This document shows positions 17,332 through 27,627 of a stretch of 64,000 nt of DNA, piece by piece; position 1 is the stretch's first letter; each line of letters opens with the position of its first letter. The position numbers and the translations under genes were made by a program. The stretch comes from Lachnospiraceae bacterium (GTDB taxonomy: Bacteria; Bacillota; Clostridia; Lachnospirales; Lachnospiraceae), in assembly GCA_910576125.1 (NCBI GenBank), contig CAJTHM010000021.1, positions 43,304 to 107,303 on the forward strand, read 5' to 3'. Below the pieces are notes generated by a model. That model searched no databases. It was not told where the DNA came from and worked only from the letters and a program-made list of their open reading frames with translations.

Positions 17332-20010
17332 ATGGAAAAAGAGAAAAAAGACGATTCCTTTATGATGAAGCTGGCCACTTTGATCGTGGATAAGCGGAAA
17401 GGATTCTATCTGGTTTTTATTCTGCTGATTGTGTACAGCGTCCTCTCCATGAATAAGGTGAAAGTCAATAATGACCTTACCTCCTATCTGCCGGACAGCA
17501 CGGAGACGCGCCAGGGACTGGATCTGATGGGGGAGCAGTTCATCACTTACGGCACCGCCCGCATCATGGTGTGCAATATCACCTTTGAGGAGGCGGAGCG
17601 GCTGGCGGAGGACATCCGGGAGATGGACGGGGTCAGCATGCTGGATTTCGAGGACAGCGAGGCGTATTACCACGACATGGATGCGCTGTTCAAAGTCACC
17701 TTTGACGGGGAGGCGGGGGATCAGGCCGCGCAGGAGTATCTGAATGGCGTCCTGGAGGCTCTGGACGGGTATGATGTCTATTACTCCTCCGATATCGGAC
17801 AGGAAGAGCGGGACGCGGCAGATTTGAATCATGACATGGTTGTCATTTTGCTGCTGGCGGGCGTGGTCATCGTGGCGGTGCTTCTGTTCACCTCCACCAC
17901 CTACGCGGAGATTCCCGTATTCCTGATGACTTTCATTGTGGCGGCGATCCTGAACAAGGGCACCAACTACTGGTTCGGCACCATCAGCTTCGTCACGGAC
18001 TCCATCGCGGTGGTGCTGCAGCTGGCGCTGGCAGTGGACTATGCCATCATCCTCTGCCACCGTTTCATGGAGGAGCACGAGGACAAGGATGCCAGGGAGG
18101 CTGTGATCGTGGCCCTGAGCAAGGCCATCCCGGAGATTTCCTCCAGCTCCCTGACCACTGTGTCCGGCATGGTGGCCATGATGTTCATGCAGTTTCGGAT
18201 TGGCTACGATATGGGCATCGTGCTGGCAAAGGCCATCCTGCTGAGCCTGTTTTCCGTGTTCTTCCTGATGCCGGGATTGCTCCTGACCTTTGCGGGTGCC
18301 ATTGACCGCTCCCACCACAAGAGCTTCGTGCCGAAGATTACGGCGGTGGGACAATTCTGCGTACATACCAGATTCATCGTGCCTCCCCTGCTGGTGGCGG
18401 CGGTGATTACCGGGGCCATCCTTTCCGGCAGGGCCCAATATGTGTACGATGTCAACACCCTGAAGTCCAAGACCATGAGTGAAAATAAATTTTCGGTGGA
18501 AATGGTGAACCAGAATTTCGGAACCGTGAATCAGCTGGCGGTCATCGTGCCTGATGGGGATTACGAGAAAGAGGGGCAGGTGCTGCGGGAGCTGGAGTGC
18601 CTGCCGGAGGTGAATTCCTGCATGGGCCTGGCCAATATCGAGGCCATGGACGGCTATGTCCTGACCCGGCTGCTCTCCCCCAGGGAGTTCGCGGAGCTGA
18701 TTGACATGGACATCGAGGTGGCGGATCTCCTTTATTCCGCCTACGCGGTGGATGACAGCAATTATGGGGCGCTTCTGGGAGGCTTGAACGAATACAAGGT
18801 GCCGCTGATTGATATGTTCCTGTTCATCTATGACCAGAAAGAGCGGGGGAACATTACGCTGGAGGAGGATCTGGAGGAGACCATGGCGGACGCCTACTCC
18901 CAGATCAGCATCGCCAAAGACCAGCTGCTGGGGGAGGACTGCAGCCGATTCGTCCTGGAGCTGTCCGTGCCTCTGGAGGGGGATGAGACCTACGCCGCGC
19001 TGGACAGGATACGGGGCGTGGTGGCAAAGTATTACGATTATGATGACATTTATCTGGTGGGCAATTCCACCAGCAACAGGGACTTGAGCGATTCTTTCAG
19101 CATGGACAATAATACCGTCACGATTCTGACGGCGCTGTTCGTCATGGTAATCCTGCTGTTCACTTTCCAGTCGGCGGGCCTGCCGGTGCTGCTGGTAGTG
19201 ACCATCCAGGGAAGCACCTGGCTGAATTTCTCCATGCCGTACCTTACCGGGGATGTGGTATACTTCCTGGGATATCTGGTGGTATCGGCCATCCAGATGG
19301 GAGCGACAATTGACTATGCTATTGTAATCACAAGCCGCTACATGGATCTGAAGACCTATATGCCGATTAAAAAGGCCATCGTGGAGACCCTGAACCAGGC
19401 GTTCCCCACCATTGTGACCAGCGGTTCCATGCTGGTGGCGGCAGGATTCATCATCAGCAATGTGTCCACTAACGCGGTGGTGGCCGCCATCGGCCTGGCT
19501 CTGGGCAGAGGCACATTGACGTCCATCGGCCTGGTGCTGCTGGCGCTGCCCCAGACACTCCTGATTGGCGACATCATCATTGAAAAGACTGCGTTCACCT
19601 TAAGGCGTGAGACGGTCAAGCCGCTTCCGGCAGGGGGCAGAATCAGGATGAGCGGCCATATCAAGGGCTATGTGAACGGCGTCATAGAGGGAGATTTCAC
19701 CGGCTTGATCGACGGCGAGATGGGCGCGGTGGTCCGGGCCAGGGATACGGTGGAGCAGATGCGGCAGAATGTTCCGGTACAGGAGGCGCCGCCCAGGCTT
19801 GAAGCGGCTGATGAAGCGGAGGGCGGGGACATACGGATCGTTTCGTGCGGAAATGGGAAAGAGCAGGAGGCAGCAGATGATTCTTCCGGCATGCCGGAGG
19901 ATGGAAGGGCGCATGCTTCCTGGAACAGGACAGAGAGTGACAAGGAGACAGAATCCGCGCGCGTACAGAAAGGCGAGGAAGAGGAGGCGGCGAATCATGA
20001 TGAGAGATAA
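17332..20010 (+). CDS. RND superfamily MMPL-type exporter
   Basis: An 892-residue membrane protein with the internal duplication of RND/MMPL proteins: a first helix (GFYLVFILLIVYSVLSM), an extracytoplasmic domain, then a block of five helices, all repeated in the second half (TILTALFVMVILLFTF onward). GATIDYAIVITSRYM and LAVDYAIILCHRFM are the paired GxxxDY-like segments of the membrane core. The C-terminal 120 residues are polar and acidic. Substrate unknown; lipids, peptides or drugs are typical. Probably controlled by the divergent TetR protein. Its 3' end overlaps the surface-protein gene by 14 bases. Confidence 0.88.
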   Translation: MEKEKKDDSFMMKLATLIVDKRKGFYLVFILLIVYSVLSMNKVKVNNDLTSYLPDSTETRQGLDLMGEQFITYGTARIMVCNITFEEAERLAEDIREMDGVSMLDFEDSEAYYHDMDALFKVTFDGEAGDQAAQEYLNGVLEALDGYDVYYSSDIGQEERDAADLNHDMVVILLLAGVVIVAVLLFTSTTYAEIPVFLMTFIVAAILNKGTNYWFGTISFVTDSIAVVLQLALAVDYAIILCHRFMEEHEDKDAREAVIVALSKAIPEISSSSLTTVSGMVAMMFMQFRIGYDMGIVLAKAILLSLFSVFFLMPGLLLTFAGAIDRSHHKSFVPKITAVGQFCVHTRFIVPPLLVAAVITGAILSGRAQYVYDVNTLKSKTMSENKFSVEMVNQNFGTVNQLAVIVPDGDYEKEGQVLRELECLPEVNSCMGLANIEAMDGYVLTRLLSPREFAELIDMDIEVADLLYSAYAVDDSNYGALLGGLNEYKVPLIDMFLFIYDQKERGNITLEEDLEETMADAYSQISIAKDQLLGEDCSRFVLELSVPLEGDETYAALDRIRGVVAKYYDYDDIYLVGNSTSNRDLSDSFSMDNNTVTILTALFVMVILLFTFQSAGLPVLLVVTIQGSTWLNFSMPYLTGDVVYFLGYLVVSAIQMGATIDYAIVITSRYMDLKTYMPIKKAIVETLNQAFPTIVTSGSMLVAAGFIISNVSTNAVVAAIGLALGRGTLTSIGLVLLALPQTLLIGDIIIEKTAFTLRRETVKPLPAGGRIRMSGHIKGYVNGVIEGDFTGLIDGEMGAVVRARDTVEQMRQNVPVQEAPPRLEAADEAEGGDIRIVSCGNGKEQEAADDSSGMPEDGRAHASWNRTESDKETESARVQKGEEEEAANHDER

Positions 20011-23000
20011 AGGCAGATGGATGACAGGGGTTTCTTTCGTTCTGGCCGGAATCCTGACATGGCAGTGCGCGCTGCCCGCATCGGCTGCGGAGAGCATTGC
20101 GTTTGGACAGCTGATGTCCGGGGAGAATGCCCGGGCGGAGCGGCTGCCGGAGAGCGAATATATTACGATATCGATTTCTGCTGAGGAGGATCTGGCGGCT
20201 CTGGCGCAGGACTGCCGGCTGGATGCCTGGTCCCGGGATAAATACGTCAGCCTGGAGAATGATATTATCCTGGAGGAATACAGGAACCTTTCCATTCCCA
20301 GCTTTGGCGGAATCTTTGACGGCGGCGGACATGCGATTTCCGGGCTGGAACTTGAGGAGGAGGGCTCTGCCATGGGACTGTTCCGCTATGTGCAGGATGG
20401 GGGCGTGGTGCGGAATCTGTCCCTGTCCGGGAATGCGGCTCCCGGCGGCAGCAAGAGCCAAATCGGGCTTCTGGCCGGCGTCAATTACGGCAGGATCGAG
20501 AACTGCAGCGTTTCCGGCAGCGTAACCGGCGCCGGGGATGTGGGCGGCATCGCCGGCATCAATGAGGCCACAGGGGAAATCAGGCGCTGCCAGTCTGCGG
20601 CTTTCGTCACGGGAGACCATCAGGCGGGAGGTATCTGCGGCAGCAACTACGGGACGTTGAATAATTGTCAGAATTCCGGCAGCATCAATACTCACAGCAC
20701 GGAAGTGAGTTTCAGCATAGAAGATATCACCATGGATGAGATTGAGGACATCAACAGTACGGAGCATGTGGCAGTGCACACGGATACAGGGGGGATTGCC
20801 GGTTATTCGGAAGGGAAAATATATTATTGCGCCAACTCAGGGACCGTAGGCTACCAGCATGTGGGCTATAACACGGGAGGCATCGTGGGCAGGCTGCACC
20901 AGGGCTATGTGCAGAATTGTACCAATACGGGGCACATCCTCGGCAGAAAGGATGTGGGCGGCATCGCCGGGCAGCTGGAGCCTTTTCTGGAGATTCAGTA
21001 TCTTAACGACAAGCTGGGAGAGCTGGACCGGGAGATAGGAATCTTTTTCAACCTGCTGGAGGCGACCCATGAGGAAATCAGCGGCTATGGCGGCGAGGCG
21101 GCCGATCTGTCGATGAGCATCAGCAATCATCTGACCAATGCCTCCGCGGCCGGGGGGAGCCTGACCGGGGCGGCCAGTGAGCTGTGGTATATCTATAATC
21201 AGGAGCTGACCGGAATCAATGATGATTTGAACCGGCTGAATGGGGAATGGAAGAACCAGGCGGAGACTGACAGGGAACCGCAGGAACCAGGAGAGTCTCA
21301 GCTCAATCCCACCAGCGAGGAGCACATCGCTGGGGGAGAGGAGCCTGCAGAAAGCAGCGCGGCCGGGCAGACGGAAGCTGATGGGGGCGCTGAGCGTGCC
21401 GCGGAAATGCCTGGCGGACAGCAGCCGGGAGAGACAGGGGCAGGCCCGGACGCCGCAGGAGAGGATTCGGGAGAAAGCCAGACAGGCCCGGATGCCGCAG
21501 GAGGGGATTCGGGAGAAAGCCAGGCAGGCCCGGATGCCGCAGGAGGGGATTCGGGAGAAAACCAGGCAGACCAGGATGTCACAGGAGGGGATTCGGGAGA
21601 AAACCAGGCAGGACAGGACACGCCGGAAGAGAGTCCCGGAGAAAGAAACCCGGCAGAAGGGGGAGGAACGGAAACCGGCCCGGGAGAAGCGCCCGGAGAA
21701 GACTCCGGCAATAAGGACTTTCCCTGGGATGACACGAACCTGCCGGATTTCGATAAACTGAGCAAGGATGTGGAGAGCTATCTGGCGGCGCTGCGCAGGT
21801 TCGGCGAGGGCGTGAACGGCCATCTGGGCAATATCACCTCCGCCACCAGCGACAGAAGCGGCGGCATCAGCGGCGACCTCCAGATCCTGAACCAGGAACT
21901 GGACGCGGCGGGAAATGACCTGCGCCGGCTGGCGGAGGTGCTTCGGCAGGGCGGCGACAGTACTTCCGCGAACGTGGACGCCCTGCTGGCCCAGGCAAAG
22001 GTGCTGCGGGGCTGCATCAACGATCTGCGCGATAATCTGTTCCGCTATGAGGGAATCACGGTGGAGGACGCGTCGGATGAGACCCCGGGCGGAGATGCGG
22101 AGAACCTGGGGGCGGAGCAGCCCGGGGAGGCTTATTACGATACCTCTGCTTTCCAACAGGGAAAAATCACCCTCTGCATCAATCAGGGAACCGTGGAGGC
22201 GGACACCAATGTGGGCGGCATCACAGGGGTGATAGCCACAGAGTACGATTTTGACCCGGAGGACGACATCGCCCTCACCGGGGAGGAGAGTTTCCGCATC
22301 GAGCAGTCCGTGAAAGCGGTAGTCCGCGAGAGCCGCAATCTGGGCCGGATAACAGGCAAAAAAGATTATGTGGGAGGCGTGGTAGGAAAAGCGGATTTCG
22401 GCGCAGTGATTTCCTGTGAATCCTACGGCGCGGTGGAGAGCACGGGCGGAAGCTGTGTAGGCGGTATCGCAGGTTCTTCGGATTACTGTATCAGGAGCTG
22501 CTTTTGCATGGGCGCCTTGTCCGGAGAAGCTTATGTAGGCGGCATTGCCGGCAAAGGCTGCGATATTTTCTACAGCTGTGCCTACCCGGAGGTGGACTGC
22601 GCCGGGGAGCGGGCGGGTTCAGTGGCAGGATGGATTCAGGAAGAGGGAATCCTTTGGGGGAACTATTATGTGCAGGGGAATGTGCCCGGAGTGGATTCCA
22701 TCGGCTATGAGGGCGGCGCGGAGCCTCTCCCCTATGAGGAATTTTGCCGCATGGACGGCGTGCCGGAGGCATTCTCCGAATTTACCGTGAGCTTCTATGC
22801 GGATGGAAAAGAGCTTGCCTCGCTCCAGTGCCCCTATGGCGGAGCGATTGACAGCAGCCTGATTCCGGAAGTGCCGGAGAAAGAGGGATTTTACGGTGTA
22901 TGGCCGGAGTTCGACTACGAATTCGTGACGGGGAATCGGATTCTGGAGGCACAGTATGAAAAATGGATTACATCCCTGGCCAGCGAGGAAAAAGATGAAA

Positions 23001-23443
23001 ATGACAGGCCTGTCGTTTTGGCGCAGGGCCAGTTCCTGCCGGAGAGCAGGCTTGTGCTGGAGGAGCAGCCGGACGGCGGCACCAGACTTTCTGTCCTGAT
23101 GAACGGTGAAGAAACAGACAGCTCTTATGAAGCGCAGCTTCTCGTGCGGGTGCTTAGCGACAATCCGGAACAGGCAGAAGCGGAAGTGGATTCCGGGGAG
23201 GGCTACAGGCCGGTATCCGGCAAGGCGGTGGGAAGCTATCTGGAATTTTCCATGGAGGGAGAGGGAACATTCCGGGTGACGGCTGCAAAGAAAGATGACG
23301 GCAAAATTCGGATTGCCGTCTGTGCGGCTGGCGGCGCGGCGCTGGCCGCCATTCTCATCCTGCTGGTGAAAAAAGGCAGCAGGCGCCGGAAGCATGCATC
23401 GGAAGGAAAAAAACAGGCAGAACGAAAATCAGAAAAAGAATAG
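19997..23443 (+). CDS. Large surface protein with GLUG repeats, coiled coils and C-terminal anchor
   Basis: A 1148-residue secreted protein. A signal peptide covers about residues 1-35 (VSFVLAGILTWQCALPASA). Residues 130-330 and 730-900 hold GLUG-type beta-helix repeats, each with GGIAG or GGIVG cores such as AGDVGGIAGIN and TNVGGITGV. Between them lie long helical stretches and a Pro/Gly/Glu/Ser-rich linker with four 14-residue repeats. Near the C-terminus a membrane helix (AAGGAALAAILILLV) and a basic tail retain it in the membrane. GAGGAGG lies 6 bases before the ATG, inside the exporter gene, so the two are coupled. It may act with the exporter at the envelope. Confidence 0.8.
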   Translation: MMRDKGRWMTGVSFVLAGILTWQCALPASAAESIAFGQLMSGENARAERLPESEYITISISAEEDLAALAQDCRLDAWSRDKYVSLENDIILEEYRNLSIPSFGGIFDGGGHAISGLELEEEGSAMGLFRYVQDGGVVRNLSLSGNAAPGGSKSQIGLLAGVNYGRIENCSVSGSVTGAGDVGGIAGINEATGEIRRCQSAAFVTGDHQAGGICGSNYGTLNNCQNSGSINTHSTEVSFSIEDITMDEIEDINSTEHVAVHTDTGGIAGYSEGKIYYCANSGTVGYQHVGYNTGGIVGRLHQGYVQNCTNTGHILGRKDVGGIAGQLEPFLEIQYLNDKLGELDREIGIFFNLLEATHEEISGYGGEAADLSMSISNHLTNASAAGGSLTGAASELWYIYNQELTGINDDLNRLNGEWKNQAETDREPQEPGESQLNPTSEEHIAGGEEPAESSAAGQTEADGGAERAAEMPGGQQPGETGAGPDAAGEDSGESQTGPDAAGGDSGESQAGPDAAGGDSGENQADQDVTGGDSGENQAGQDTPEESPGERNPAEGGGTETGPGEAPGEDSGNKDFPWDDTNLPDFDKLSKDVESYLAALRRFGEGVNGHLGNITSATSDRSGGISGDLQILNQELDAAGNDLRRLAEVLRQGGDSTSANVDALLAQAKVLRGCINDLRDNLFRYEGITVEDASDETPGGDAENLGAEQPGEAYYDTSAFQQGKITLCINQGTVEADTNVGGITGVIATEYDFDPEDDIALTGEESFRIEQSVKAVVRESRNLGRITGKKDYVGGVVGKADFGAVISCESYGAVESTGGSCVGGIAGSSDYCIRSCFCMGALSGEAYVGGIAGKGCDIFYSCAYPEVDCAGERAGSVAGWIQEEGILWGNYYVQGNVPGVDSIGYEGGAEPLPYEEFCRMDGVPEAFSEFTVSFYADGKELASLQCPYGGAIDSSLIPEVPEKEGFYGVWPEFDYEFVTGNRILEAQYEKWITSLASEEKDENDRPVVLAQGQFLPESRLVLEEQPDGGTRLSVLMNGEETDSSYEAQLLVRVLSDNPEQAEAEVDSGEGYRPVSGKAVGSYLEFSMEGEGTFRVTAAKKDDGKIRIAVCAAGGAALAAILILLVKKGSRRRKHASEGKKQAERKSEKE
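21443..21610 (+). repeat. Four 42-bp tandem repeats in the surface protein gene
   Basis: Units at 21443, 21485, 21527 and 21569 encode GPDAAGEDSGESQT and close variants (the fourth is DQDVTGGDSGENQA). A degenerate fifth unit follows. The repeat is in frame and forms a flexible linker; copy number could vary between strains. Confidence 0.9.
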
Positions 23444-23512
23444 ATTCCATTTTTCGGAATTTCCTGTATAATGGAAAGGGGGTTCTATAAATAAAGCGGG
23501 AGGATTGCTTCC

Positions 23513-24079
23513 ATGAAGAAAAAGAATATCCTGTTCCTGCTATTCCTGAACATGCTCTATATCAGCGCGTTTACCTTTGGAGGCGGCTTTGTGATAATCA
23601 CCTTGATGAAAAGGAAGTTCTGCGACGGGCTCCGCTGGATAGAAGAAAAGGAAATGCTGGACATCACGGCGCTGGCCCAGTCCTCGCCGGGAGCGATTGC
23701 GGTGAACGCGGCCATTCTGGTGGGCTGGAAGATCGCGGGCGCCGCGGGGATGGCGGCGGCGGTCTTCGGCACCATCCTGCCGCCCATCGCCATCCTGTCG
23801 GCTATATCCTATATCTATGAGGCTTTCGCCTCCAATGTGTACGTGGGTTTTGTGCTGAAAGGGATGCAGGCCGGGGTGGTGGCCGTGCTGTTCGATGTGG
23901 TATGCGGCATGGGAGCCAAAGTGATGAAGACGAAATCCTGGCTGAACTACATCCTGATGGCGGCGGCCTTTCTGGCCACGGCAGTGTGGGGGATAAATGT
24001 GGTGTACATTATTCTGGCAGCGATAGCAGTGGGAATCCTGTCCCAGGGATATGCGAAACGGAGGATGGGAAAATCCTGA
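23513..24079 (+). CDS. Chromate transporter family protein, first half
   Basis: A 188-residue membrane protein matching one CHR domain: FTFGGGFVIITLMKRKF at the N-terminus, then ALAQSSPGAIAVNAAILVGWKIAG, which carries the conserved proline-rich family block. Short-chain CHR proteins occur as pairs of opposite topology encoded side by side, as here. The natural substrate is unclear; chromate or sulfate transport is known only for some members. GGAGGATTGCTTCC precedes the ATG. Confidence 0.88.
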   Translation: MKKKNILFLLFLNMLYISAFTFGGGFVIITLMKRKFCDGLRWIEEKEMLDITALAQSSPGAIAVNAAILVGWKIAGAAGMAAAVFGTILPPIAILSAISYIYEAFASNVYVGFVLKGMQAGVVAVLFDVVCGMGAKVMKTKSWLNYILMAAAFLATAVWGINVVYIILAAIAVGILSQGYAKRRMGKS

Positions 24080-24166
24080 ACCTTACTGGGGGGACTGTGA
24101 GGTTGCGACGGATTTCGCGTTTTGGCAGCGTACCGTCAGGATCAGGCAGGTCCGGAAAGGAGAGCT

Positions 24167-24727
24167 ATGAGGATATACTTGGAGCTGCTGTGGAGCTTCC
24201 TCCAGGTAGGAATGTTCAGCATCGGCGGCGGATATGCGGCGCTGCCGCTGATACAGAGTCAGGTGGTGGAACGGCACGGATGGCTGACCGCTGGCGAATT
24301 CAATGACCTGATTACCATAGCCGAGATGACGCCGGGCCCCATGGCCGTGAATTCCGCTACCTTTGTAGGGATACGCATCGCCGGCATCCCGGGGGCGCTG
24401 GTGGCCACGTTCGGCTGTATCCTGCCCTCCCTGATACTCGTGTCGATTCTGGCAAAGCTGTATTTCAAATATCAGAACCTGAACGCCATCCAGAATATTT
24501 TAGGGCGCCTCCGTCCGGTGATTATCGCGCTGATTGCGGCAGCAGGCCTGTCCATTTTGAAGACAGTGGCGGTATCGGAGAGCAGCCTGTCCGTGAACGG
24601 CTTCAATCTGCCGGGCATCATTTTGGCCGCCGCCGCTTTCCTGGTCCTGCGCAGGACGAAGAAAAGCCCTGTCCTGATCATGGTGGCCTGCGGCGGCGTG
24701 AATCTGCTCTTAAATCTGATAATATAG
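24167..24727 (+). CDS. Chromate transporter family protein, second half
   Basis: A 186-residue CHR-domain protein paired with the preceding gene. It shows MFSIGGGYAALPLIQSQVV and AEMTPGPMAVNSATFVG, the same two family blocks as its partner, and about five membrane helices. The start at 24167 has GGAAAGGAGAG upstream. The pair probably forms a heterodimeric membrane transporter. Confidence 0.88.
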   Translation: MRIYLELLWSFLQVGMFSIGGGYAALPLIQSQVVERHGWLTAGEFNDLITIAEMTPGPMAVNSATFVGIRIAGIPGALVATFGCILPSLILVSILAKLYFKYQNLNAIQNILGRLRPVIIALIAAAGLSILKTVAVSESSLSVNGFNLPGIILAAAAFLVLRRTKKSPVLIMVACGGVNLLLNLII

Positions 24728-24784
24728 GAATCGGCAGCAGATTGGTTGGAAAGAATACACTGAAAACGAGAAGGAGACATGGCC

Positions 24785-26011
24785 ATGACTGCCAAGAAAA
24801 AATATCCAGTGCAGGATGTGTTGCTATTTGGAGCTTTGATGTTTATTTATCTGATTGCGACTTTATTTCTGTTCCACCGTCAAACGGTGTCTTATGGCGG
24901 TCTGTACCCTTCCGACATGGGATCCTATGTTGCGGAGATACAGGGGTTGGACAGCGGATATCAATATCCATATCCTATCCTGTTTCTGACAGGAAAGCTT
25001 TTTCTGCTTTTCACCACACCGAAGCATGCCATGGCGATGGCGACCGCCCTGTGGAATGGCCTGACGCCTATTATCCTGAAATATTATTTTGACAAATTTC
25101 TGCAAGCGCGGGAGACTGGGGATTTCAGGAGAGGAATTCTGTCTACGCTGCTGGTCTTTTCGATTCTGCTGATGTCCATGGTGTATCCCCTTACCTATCT
25201 GGGGAGGTATCATGAGCCAGGGGAGGATTTTTTGTATCGTTATCTGGGAACTTTCACTCCCAATCCTTACCACAATGCCACCTATCTGACGGCACGGCCT
25301 TTTTCGGTGCCGGTCTTCTTCCTGTTTGCGGATATTCTGACTTTTTATGAGAAAGAGGACCGATGGCTGCATCCGAAATATGTTCTTTTTTCCCTGTTCC
25401 TGCTTCTCTCCACATTGGCCAAGCCCAGCTTTACGCTGGTGCTGGCGGGCACAGCCGGAGTCATCATGCTGTGGAGACTGGCAGCCGGCGGTTTCCGGGG
25501 AGTGAAATCCTTTTTCCAGATGGGAATCTGGTTCATCCCCACTTTTCTGGTGCTGCTCTACCAATTCGGAGATGTCTTCCGTGCCGGAGGAAAGGGGGAC
25601 GGCGGGATAGGATTTGGCTTTATGACCGCCTGGTCCAAGGCCACAGACAATGCGCCGTTGTCGATTTTCCTCGGAATCTTGTTTCCGCTGACAGTGCTGC
25701 TGTTCTGCCTGCTGCACAGGGAGTTTCCGAATCTGCTGAAATTTTCGTGGCAGTTCTATCTGGGGGCTTTGGTGACACTGACTTTCCTGTATGAAAAAGG
25801 CTACCGCCTGCCCCATGTAAATTTTTCCTGGGGATATATGTACGGGTTGTTTTTTACCTATGCGGTAAGCCTGCTCGTTCTGGCCGGGAACACGCTGAAG
25901 CGCCGCCAGCCTGCATGGCAGCTGGGGATTCAGTGGCTTGCATATGGGCTGCATATGATCTGCGGGATTGATTATTTCCGGGTTCTTCTTCAGGGAGGGC
26001 TGTTCCATTAG
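24785..26011 (+). CDS. Polytopic membrane protein of unknown function
   Basis: About 408 residues with roughly nine hydrophobic helices; the first is DVLLFGALMFIYLIATLFLF. The loop YGGLYPSDMGSYVAEIQGLDSG after helix 1, with an acidic residue, recalls the first loop of GT-C type glycosyltransferases, but I recognise no firm family. The second ATG (24785) is preferred because AAGGAG sits 8 bases before it; the first ATG (24779) is too close. The gene ends 4 bases inside the convergent glycosyltransferase-like gene. Confidence 0.6.
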   Translation: MTAKKKYPVQDVLLFGALMFIYLIATLFLFHRQTVSYGGLYPSDMGSYVAEIQGLDSGYQYPYPILFLTGKLFLLFTTPKHAMAMATALWNGLTPIILKYYFDKFLQARETGDFRRGILSTLLVFSILLMSMVYPLTYLGRYHEPGEDFLYRYLGTFTPNPYHNATYLTARPFSVPVFFLFADILTFYEKEDRWLHPKYVLFSLFLLLSTLAKPSFTLVLAGTAGVIMLWRLAAGGFRGVKSFFQMGIWFIPTFLVLLYQFGDVFRAGGKGDGGIGFGFMTAWSKATDNAPLSIFLGILFPLTVLLFCLLHREFPNLLKFSWQFYLGALVTLTFLYEKGYRLPHVNFSWGYMYGLFFTYAVSLLVLAGNTLKRRQPAWQLGIQWLAYGLHMICGIDYFRVLLQGGLFH

Positions 26012-27627
26012 TCTGTGCCATATATTTCTTCACGGTATGCCACGCCATAGCAGGCATCGGCATGCACCGTTATATAACCGAGCTCTTGGAAGAGATTCTC
26101 TGTCATATGGGGATATACGTATACGACAGGGTCTTTCTCCAGCGCCTCAGGGTCTGTGGGAGGCAGCGCCCCTATTTGATACCTGCCGAAACGCGTTACC
26201 TCCATGAAGCGGGGATTTCCGGCATATGTCACTGTCTCTGAAAATTCATCAGGCGGAATCTGCGCATGGAGCATGATGTTGGCATAATTCAATGCTATTA
26301 CGGATATGTCTTCGACTGCCAGGTCTTGTGCATATGCGAGGGCATCCTCATACCGGTACAGGTTCATATGTGAGACCCATGGATTCCCATAGGCATCGTA
26401 GTCAATGGGATAGGTCGCCTGATAATAGATATAATAGCCAAAACATGCCGTATATGCGCATGTCATTGCGGTGACGAAAAGAGTCTTTTTGTTTTTGAAG
26501 AGGCCTCCAAGCCACCAGATTCCTATCCCGCCGTACAGAATGACAGGGATATGGATATAATTCACTTTATGGAAGTATACGGAATCGATGCTGCATCCTA
26601 CCAGAAAAGCAGCGCCGAACCATATTGCCAGCAAAAAATGTACTGGCAGCTCCTTTTTTTGAAAAATCCATTGGAAGAATATTTTCAAGTGATACAGCAG
26701 GCCCAACAGGACAAAGGGCGTGGAGATATAATAATAAGAGCCGACTTTGGCGTTGCTGATATACCATCTGTCGTCGTATTGTTTGAGCAGCATTTCTATG
26801 AGTGAGAGAATCCGCTGTTTGATGACCCATGTGTGCAGGGACATTTCCTCTGTCCGCAGTGCCGGCAGTTTCGGAATGGAAAACAACTTCGTCCGGATTT
26901 CTGGTATCAGCCCAAAGTTTACGGCCAGAAACAGAAGCAGCGGCAGGGCCATAAGGAACAGCAAAAGAAATGCCAGAAAGAAATCCCGGCTGAACATTAT
27001 TTTTTTGCAGAAAAAAATCAGGCAGAGCACCAGAATCAATGGAATCAGCAGCCAGGTCAGCGCATAGCAGTACAGAGTCAGCCCCCAAAAAAGAACCGCT
27101 CCCCAAAGACTTTTCAAATGGCCGTTTAAATACCGACAGAAAAAGAACATGGCAAACAGGAGCATGGCAACTGCCAGATTGCAGTCCATGCCAAAGCGCG
27201 ACTGCTGGATATGCCATGGATTGATGGCCAGAAAGAAAGCGAAAAGCGTGCCCATCCATTTGGAGCGGAACATTTCTTTTCCCAGCCCGTATGCGGCAGG
27301 GATGGAAAGGCATCCCAAGATTGCCTGAGGAAGCCGGATCGTGGTCACCGACACTCCGAACAATGCAAAAAAAGGCATGGTGAAATAGGAATAAAGCACG
27401 CTCATTCCGCTGCCCCAGGCAGTATAATAGACAGGCCTGGTATAGCCCAGGGAATCGAGTCCATAATGCATGACGGCCCATGAATTATATGCTGAATATG
27501 CTTCATCCTGATGCAGACCCATGGGGCGGCTGCCCAGATACAGTAATCTGGCAAGGCTTCCGAGCAGTACAGTGAGCATCAGCCAGCATTCCGGGGTACG
27601 AATCCATTTCTTGCAATTTTCTTTCAT
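26008..27627 (-). CDS. GT39/ArnT-like membrane glycosyltransferase
   Basis: A 539-residue protein with about 11 membrane helices and a soluble C-terminal domain. The first loop carries GLHQDEAYSAYNSWAV, the acidic GT-C motif where the catalytic Asp/Glu sits in ArnT and protein mannosyltransferases. Such enzymes use a polyprenyl-phosphate sugar to glycosylate lipids or proteins outside the membrane. Donor and acceptor cannot be read from sequence. It is flanked by two other large polytopic proteins, which suggests an envelope-glycan role for the group. Confidence 0.78.
   Translation of the reverse strand: MKENCKKWIRTPECWLMLTVLLGSLARLLYLGSRPMGLHQDEAYSAYNSWAVMHYGLDSLGYTRPVYYTAWGSGMSVLYSYFTMPFFALFGVSVTTIRLPQAILGCLSIPAAYGLGKEMFRSKWMGTLFAFFLAINPWHIQQSRFGMDCNLAVAMLLFAMFFFCRYLNGHLKSLWGAVLFWGLTLYCYALTWLLIPLILVLCLIFFCKKIMFSRDFFLAFLLLFLMALPLLLFLAVNFGLIPEIRTKLFSIPKLPALRTEEMSLHTWVIKQRILSLIEMLLKQYDDRWYISNAKVGSYYYISTPFVLLGLLYHLKIFFQWIFQKKELPVHFLLAIWFGAAFLVGCSIDSVYFHKVNYIHIPVILYGGIGIWWLGGLFKNKKTLFVTAMTCAYTACFGYYIYYQATYPIDYDAYGNPWVSHMNLYRYEDALAYAQDLAVEDISVIALNYANIMLHAQIPPDEFSETVTYAGNPRFMEVTRFGRYQIGALPPTDPEALEKDPVVYVYPHMTENLFQELGYITVHADACYGVAYREEIYGTD

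Noticed and set aside
21240..21761. A 173-residue alternative frame with repeats over the surface protein gene
   Set aside because: It is a shadow of the in-frame 42-bp repeats, with Arg/Gln-rich composition and no start signal.
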